DNA from: Candidatus Bathycorpusculum sp.
Lineage (GTDB): Archaea; Thermoproteota; Bathyarchaeia; Bathyarchaeales; Bathycorpusculaceae
Assembly (NCBI GenBank): GCA_009778385.1
Contig: WRJX01000105.1
Span: 1-64,000, forward strand
Direction: 5' to 3'
DNA: 64,000 nucleotides
The notes beneath the pieces were generated by a model, which saw nothing but the letters and a program-made list of their open reading frames with translations, made no database searches and was not told where the DNA came from. How positions within the stretch are numbered: the first letter of the stretch is position 1; each line of letters opens with the position of its first letter. The translations under genes were made by a program, and so were the position numbers. Shown here one piece after another: positions 60,396 through 64,000 of the stretch.

Positions 60396-60803
60396 ATGAA
60401 AACTCTTCGTTGGCTAGAAATAATCCTATTAGTCACAATCTTATCTATTCTTTTCGCTTATCTCATTCCAACTGAATCAATATTTGTTTACCTACGTTAC
60501 GTATTTGGCACCATTTTTGTATGTCTTATTCCAGGTAATTGCCTAGTCAACATACTTTTTAGAAAAAGAAACAAACTAGACATTATAGAAGAAGCCGTTT
60601 TAAGCATCGCCCTAAGCTTTGGTATAGTAGGCATTACAGGATTATTCCTTGGACTCACACCCATAGGACTAAACTTCATATCAATTACAACCTCGCTAAG
60701 TGGCATCACAGTAATTTTAGCGTTAACCGCTTTCATCCTAAAAAATAAAGACACAAAACATTCAGAACAACAAGCAACAACAATCGCTAAAGCTGTAAAC
60801 TAA
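60396..60803 (+). CDS. DUF1616-type membrane domain protein
   Basis: A protein of about 135 residues with four hydrophobic segments (IILLVTILSILFAYLI, YVFGTIFVCLIPGNCLVNILF, AVLSIALSFGIVGITGLFLG, ISITTSLSGITVILALTAFIL). The central RYVFGTIFVCLIPGNCLV...EEAVLSIALSFG pattern matches the membrane portion of archaeal DUF1616 proteins. It lacks the extracytoplasmic C-terminal part, which a separate protein at 7894-8400 resembles. The ATG at 60396 is used; a GTG at 60390 adds two residues. Its end overlaps the convergent cbiZ by 17 nt. The function is unknown. Confidence 0.6.
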   Translation: MKTLRWLEIILLVTILSILFAYLIPTESIFVYLRYVFGTIFVCLIPGNCLVNILFRKRNKLDIIEEAVLSIALSFGIVGITGLFLGLTPIGLNFISITTSLSGITVILALTAFILKNKDTKHSEQQATTIAKAVN

Positions 60804-61854
60804 CAATTTTAGACAAAGAGTTTTGGAGGATTGCAATGGCTGCTTGCTTAGTAAAAGGTGGCAAGTTGACCTCTGAGAAACTTGACATGTTTTCTACAGA
60901 TTTCTGGTTGAGAATTAAGCAGCCAAACCCTTTGCTTAACGGAGCTATGTCTCCAAGTTCATGGGGAATTAAATCTTTTTTGGAGTCATCATCCAATTTG
61001 GCAGCCGCCAACAGGAACGCTGCAGAAACTGAATCTGACACTAAAACTTGCTCCAATGTGGAAGTAATTGTTTGTTGGTCTCCAAAAATTTTGGTTTTTG
61101 AAAGCTCAGCAGCTAAATAGTCTATTGATAGATGTCGTTCTGAAAGCCGCCTAACCAGTGTTCGCCCTTTATGAGAGCCTTCCTGTTTATCGGCAGCTTC
61201 CTTAACTGCTTGTCTTACCGCACTAGCTACTAGCTGTCCAATTATTGATGCGGGTCCGCCAAATTCAATTTTTTCACCTTGTCCCGTCACAGCTACAGAT
61301 AGGCTATCTGTTATGGTTCCAGTTGCGGCATCGCCACTGTATCGGCTACGCACATCGTAATCGTTCATTGATGCGGTTTTGGCTTCAGTTGCTGTTAGAA
61401 ACAGACTAACTAGACAACTGTCTGTCGGATTAGCATTTAAAAAAACTATTATATTGATTGTTCCGTGTGTGTAATGGTTGTTTTCTATGTTTTCACCGGC
61501 AGATTCGCCATGTCTCCAGCCTGCGGTGGCTATTGCAGTTATTGTTATGTCTCTGGTTTGTCTAGTTACTATGGAGAGGTTTTGAATTTTTGCGGCTGTA
61601 AGCATTGCGATGTAGTCAGTGGTGAGTTGTAGATTTTTTTGTGCCTCATAAACTAAGTTCATTGGATCATCGTGAAGCCATTTATCGTTGTAACCGTCAG
61701 GTACAGAAACGTTTAGAACGGCATTGACTTTTTTGTAGCCACCGTTATAGATACCTGAGCTAAGAGCGGTTAAAGGTACATCGCTGATTACTGCTACTAT
61801 GTTATCTTTTGTCACTATTTTTGCGGATGTTTTGGGTAAGGGGTATTGCTTCAT
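60787..61854 (-). CDS. cbiZ: CbiZ, adenosylcobinamide amidohydrolase
   Basis: A protein of about 355 residues whose N-terminal two thirds are CbiZ, the enzyme that removes the aminopropanol tail from adenosylcobinamide to give cobyric acid, allowing salvaged corrinoids to be rebuilt. The hallmark is ITITAIATAGWRHGESAGENIENNHYTHGTINIIVF (about residues 105-140), with DVPLTALSSGIYNGG before it and LVSLFLTATEAKTASMNDYDVRSRYSGDAATGT after. The C-terminal extension of about 90 residues is not recognised. ATG at 61854 is chosen; a TTG at 61914 is less likely, because a TATA box at 61891-61900 would place transcription start near 61870. Its neighbours include the corrinoid protein and mtrH. Confidence 0.9.
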   Translation of the reverse strand: MKQYPLPKTSAKIVTKDNIVAVISDVPLTALSSGIYNGGYKKVNAVLNVSVPDGYNDKWLHDDPMNLVYEAQKNLQLTTDYIAMLTAAKIQNLSIVTRQTRDITITAIATAGWRHGESAGENIENNHYTHGTINIIVFLNANPTDSCLVSLFLTATEAKTASMNDYDVRSRYSGDAATGTITDSLSVAVTGQGEKIEFGGPASIIGQLVASAVRQAVKEAADKQEGSHKGRTLVRRLSERHLSIDYLAAELSKTKIFGDQQTITSTLEQVLVSDSVSAAFLLAAAKLDDDSKKDLIPHELGDIAPLSKGFGCLILNQKSVENMSSFSEVNLPPFTKQAAIAILQNSLSKIVSLQL

Positions 61855-61890
61855 TTTGCCACGCTTATACTTGTTTTTTAGGTTTACTGG

Positions 61891-61900
61891 ATTTAAAATG
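61891..61900 (-). promoter_or_regulatory. TATA box of cbiZ
   Basis: On the minus strand this reads CATTTTAAAT, centred about 41 nt before the ATG at 61854, so transcription would start near 61870 and exclude the upstream TTG. Confidence 0.5.
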
Positions 61901-62143
61901 TTTGTGGCGCACAAATTTTGTACTACAATAGCCTTTTATGCAGTTGCTTGCTAATAGGTTCCGGTGTTCTAATACGTCACTTAAATTGTTTACACTTTTG
62001 GTTTTAGCTGTCTTTTCCGGAAATTTAGATTAATGAACAGGATTCTCAAAACTTAGAGCCTTCAACCCAATGCCAATCCTCAATTAAACTGCCACAAAAA
62101 CAATCGTAGGCTGACGACCATTAGAGTCCACAAAAGAAAAAGA

Positions 62144-62250
62144 GGGCGTTTAAGGCGTGTTGGGCGTTACTTCCGGAAGCTTTTCTATATTCTCTTTTTT
62201 CTTTTTCAGAAAAAGTTCCGCAAGACATGCCCCAAACGCCTGAAACGCCC
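62144..62250. repeat. Long imperfect inverted repeat, about 24-bp arms
   Basis: Arms 62144-62167 and 62227-62250 match at 20 of 24 positions as inverted copies (both outer ends read GGGCGTTT). The 59-nt loop contains the perfect palindrome CTTCCGGAAG (62170-62179) and a small CTTTTTCAGAAAAAG hairpin. Such a nested structure could fold as RNA or be a protein-binding site. Confidence 0.75.
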
Positions 62251-62566
62251 AAACATAAAAAAGACGTACAACTGGAAAACTCTGTTAACATCCCCAAACA
62301 TATGGAAATTAAACATAACCCACACTTTACCGTGACAAATGTAAAATCTTTTTATTTAAGACCGGAAAAAGGTGTAAAACACTTTCCAAATGATTTTACC
62401 GCCTCTGAGACCATATTACATTTTGATTTATAGGTATGCGTAGGTTTTTATTTCTGTTTTTAGGGTGCTTAGCATTCTGGAGTTTCTTCCGGAAAAAGCA
62501 TTTTTTGGTTTTAGCAATCACACTTAAATAAATGGTAAGAAAGAATGGGTATTGTGAAGAACAAGA

Positions 62567-63556
62567 ATGGCCATTGACTCAAAAGAATACGCTCACCTTA
62601 TCATAGAAACCAGAGACACAATTAACAAAGTCGTCAAAAATAATCTCGGAGACGGCATATTATTTTCTGCTGGAACAGACACTTCAATAATTGCCTACGA
62701 AGCCATAAAATTCAATTCCGACCTATCAACGCTAACCATAGCATTTAAACAAGGCAACCCAAAAGATGCACAATACGTTAAAAAAATGGTTGAATTCTTA
62801 AAACTTAAAGACCACCAAACTCGTGTTTTTGACGTAGAAGAATCTTTAGAAAATGTGCCCAAAGTTGTAAGGGCACTAAAAACTTTTGACCCTATGGACG
62901 TAAGAAACAGTATATCCATCTACATCGGGTTAGCTCTTCTAAAAGAGAAAGGTTTATCCAAAATTTTGACTGGTGACGGATTAGATGAGCTTTTCGGTTA
63001 TCCATGGCAGTTTCACCTCTCAGAAGAGGAGCTTTACAAAAAACAGCTTGATATGTGGGCAGGAATGAGTTTCAGCAGCAAACCACTGTCAAAATCTTTG
63101 GGAATGGAAGTAAAACAGCCCTATCTTGACCCAATGTTTATGGATTGGGCAAAAAAGCTGCCGATGAAAGTTAAAATTAACATACATAATGATGAAAAAT
63201 ACAGTAAATGGTTACTGCGCAAAGCCTACGAAGAGGTTATACCCAAAGAAGTTATTTGGAGACCTAAAGCACCACTTGAGGCAGGAACAGGAACAGACGC
63301 ATTAAGCATAATTCTTCAGGAACAATACACTGATGTGGAATTTGCAGAAAAGAAAAAAGCCACTCTTGAAGCGGATAACGTACAAATTCGTGATAAAGAA
63401 CAACTGTTCTACTACGAAGCTTTCAGAAAAATCTTTGGCAAACCATCTGAAGTTTTCTCAAATCCAAACAACGATGCAAAGATGTGTCCGCAATGCAAGG
63501 GCTATGTCAAGACAAGAATTCAGTTCTGTAGAATCTGCGGAGCTTACCCCATCTAA
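62567..63556 (+). CDS. Asparagine-synthase-like ATP-pyrophosphatase with C-terminal zinc ribbon
   Basis: A 329-residue protein with only the synthetase domain of asparagine synthase and no N-terminal glutaminase. The PP-loop appears as DGILFSAGTDTSIIAYEA (SAGTDTS replaces the usual SGGXDS), with ILTGDGLDELFGYPW as the second conserved motif, then KQPYLDPMFMDW and KWLLRKAYEEVIPKEVIWRPKAPLEAGTG. The last 30 residues hold two CX2C pairs (MCPQCKGY and FCRICGAY), a zinc ribbon. It must take ammonia or another amine, and the substrate may not be aspartate; zinc ribbons often recruit nucleic acid or protein. It is monocistronic with a TATA box near 62525. Confidence 0.8.
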   Translation: MAIDSKEYAHLIIETRDTINKVVKNNLGDGILFSAGTDTSIIAYEAIKFNSDLSTLTIAFKQGNPKDAQYVKKMVEFLKLKDHQTRVFDVEESLENVPKVVRALKTFDPMDVRNSISIYIGLALLKEKGLSKILTGDGLDELFGYPWQFHLSEEELYKKQLDMWAGMSFSSKPLSKSLGMEVKQPYLDPMFMDWAKKLPMKVKINIHNDEKYSKWLLRKAYEEVIPKEVIWRPKAPLEAGTGTDALSIILQEQYTDVEFAEKKKATLEADNVQIRDKEQLFYYEAFRKIFGKPSEVFSNPNNDAKMCPQCKGYVKTRIQFCRICGAYPI

Positions 63557-63744
63557 GCCTCATTTTTCTTCAAGACTGATAACTGTCGATTACATCAAGT
63601 AACCAATAGTATCTGACCATCTCAGGCAATTGTATAACGCCCGCAGTGTAAACAACATTAGAGGGTGTGTAAGGGTTTATTTTGGGAAAGATTTAATTCT
63701 TCAATTGATGGTTTGTGAACCAATACAACAGGAAGAAGTTACAC

Positions 63745-64000
63745 ATGGCGAATCTGTCACAGTTAAAGTTTGCAATGGCAATATCAATATTTCTTTCAAC
63801 CTTCATATTTGGACTGTTTATATTTGGAATAGTTTACTTACTAGAACTTGGCGTAATAACTGGTCTGTTCATCGCACTTGGTGGTTCAGCCCTATTTATC
63901 CTGCTACAGTATGCAATTGGCCCAGCAATAGTATCTATGACAACAAAGCTAAAGTACATTAAACTAGGAGAGTCACCATGGCTTGAAGAAACCGTTAAAG
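63745..64000 (+). CDS. htpX: HtpX-like M48 membrane metalloprotease, N-terminal part
   Basis: The gene runs off the window end; the first 85 codons are visible. They encode two hydrophobic helices (FAMAISIFLSTFIFGLFIFGIVYLL and VITGLFIALGGSALFILLQYAIGP), followed by KLKYIKLGESPWLEETVK. That junction, LLQYAIGP then a basic stretch then PWLEETV, matches HtpX-type M48 zinc proteases, membrane enzymes that clear damaged membrane proteins. The catalytic HEXXH would lie beyond the edge. The ATG at 63745 has GGAAG about 9 nt upstream. A frame beginning at 63630 in another phase covers the same bases but is out of frame with the family. Confidence 0.75.
   Translation, partial: MANLSQLKFAMAISIFLSTFIFGLFIFGIVYLLELGVITGLFIALGGSALFILLQYAIGPAIVSMTTKLKYIKLGESPWLEETVK

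Larger units (their letters stand above)
61855..62566. other. Structured intergenic region between cbiZ and an asparagine-synthase-like gene
   Basis: This 712-nt divergent region holds the cbiZ TATA box, a large inverted repeat (62144-62250), three copies of the palindrome TTCCGGAA (62015-62022, 62171-62178, 62487-62494) and the downstream gene's TATA-like box CACTTAAATA (62521-62530). A 68-codon frame at 62227-62433 overlaps the repeat and has no recognisable features; it is not called. Confidence 0.6.

Noticed and set aside
62227-62433. 68-codon plus-strand frame
   Set aside because: It overlaps the right arm of the inverted repeat, has low-complexity content, no ribosome-binding site and no recognisable domain.
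63630-63962. 110-codon plus-strand frame at the right edge
   Set aside because: The neighbouring phase from 63745 gives an HtpX-like membrane protein with a ribosome-binding site; the 63630 frame has no family features.

Overview
The window reads as archaeal chromosome. Supporting evidence includes TATA boxes 35-45 nt upstream of starts, short or absent leaders, a UbiA-type digeranylgeranylglyceryl-phosphate synthase beside a tetraether-synthase-like radical SAM enzyme, archaeal cobamide genes (cobY, cobZ, UPF0284-type cobT), a DUF4443 regulator, a GPN-loop GTPase, PurS/PurL/PurQ, and a tRNA-Gly with encoded CCA. With an MtrH/corrinoid-protein pair and no other Mtr subunit in view, it resembles Candidatus Bathyarchaeia or a relative. 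That placement is inference; no rRNA or ribosomal protein is present to fix it.

Layout. 0-3 kb: an operon of a broken GT4 glycosyltransferase, an alpha/alpha-barrel carbohydrate protein, a CBS-pair protein and a GH130 enzyme. 3-4.6 kb: a GNAT-Sua5 fusion for tRNA t6A. 5-8.4 kb: cobZ, then two glycosyltransferases and a DUF1616 protein. 8.4-11.7 kb (minus): NAD-sugar epimerase, UbiA prenyltransferase and Tes-like radical SAM, a probable lipid operon. 11.7-15.8 kb: a divergent cobS with cobY, then a SPASM radical SAM enzyme and a DUF362 protein. 15.8-20.5 kb: three glycosyltransferases (minus), a membrane protein and cobD. 20.6-30.8 kb: a HemW-like enzyme, an exported TIM-barrel-like protein, a PQQ beta-propeller, a SPASM enzyme, an amidohydrolase and a B12-binding radical SAM enzyme. 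30.8-35.2 kb (minus): cobT-cobS-cobY-cbiB and a Dph6-like ligase. 35.4-40 kb: purM-purS-purL-purQ. 40.3-48.2 kb: tRNA-Gly, a large InlB-repeat surface protein, metK of bacterial type, a DUF4443 regulator, a GPN GTPase and a zinc ribbon. 48.5-50.2 kb: an IS110-family element. 50.2-52.7 kb: an RnfC/RnfD pair. 53-58.9 kb: a second SPASM enzyme and two large membrane proteins. 59-61.9 kb: corrinoid protein, mtrH, a DUF1616 membrane protein and cbiZ. 62-64 kb: an asparagine-synthase-like enzyme with a zinc ribbon and the start of an htpX-like protease.

Themes. Late cobamide assembly and salvage are unusually concentrated (cobZ, cobD, cbiB, cobT, two cobS, two cobY, cbiZ), next to cobamide users (corrinoid protein/MtrH and a B12-binding radical SAM enzyme). 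Six radical SAM enzymes create a high SAM demand, alongside a bacterial-type metK. The other large theme is envelope chemistry: ether lipids, glycosyltransferases, polytopic GT-C-like proteins and surface proteins. The items most worth following are the stand-alone RnfC/D pair, the divergent CobS, the IS110 element with long inverted repeats and a structured leader, the 41-nt identical inverted repeat ending two SPASM genes 28 kb apart, and the structured intergenic region before the asparagine-synthase-like gene.
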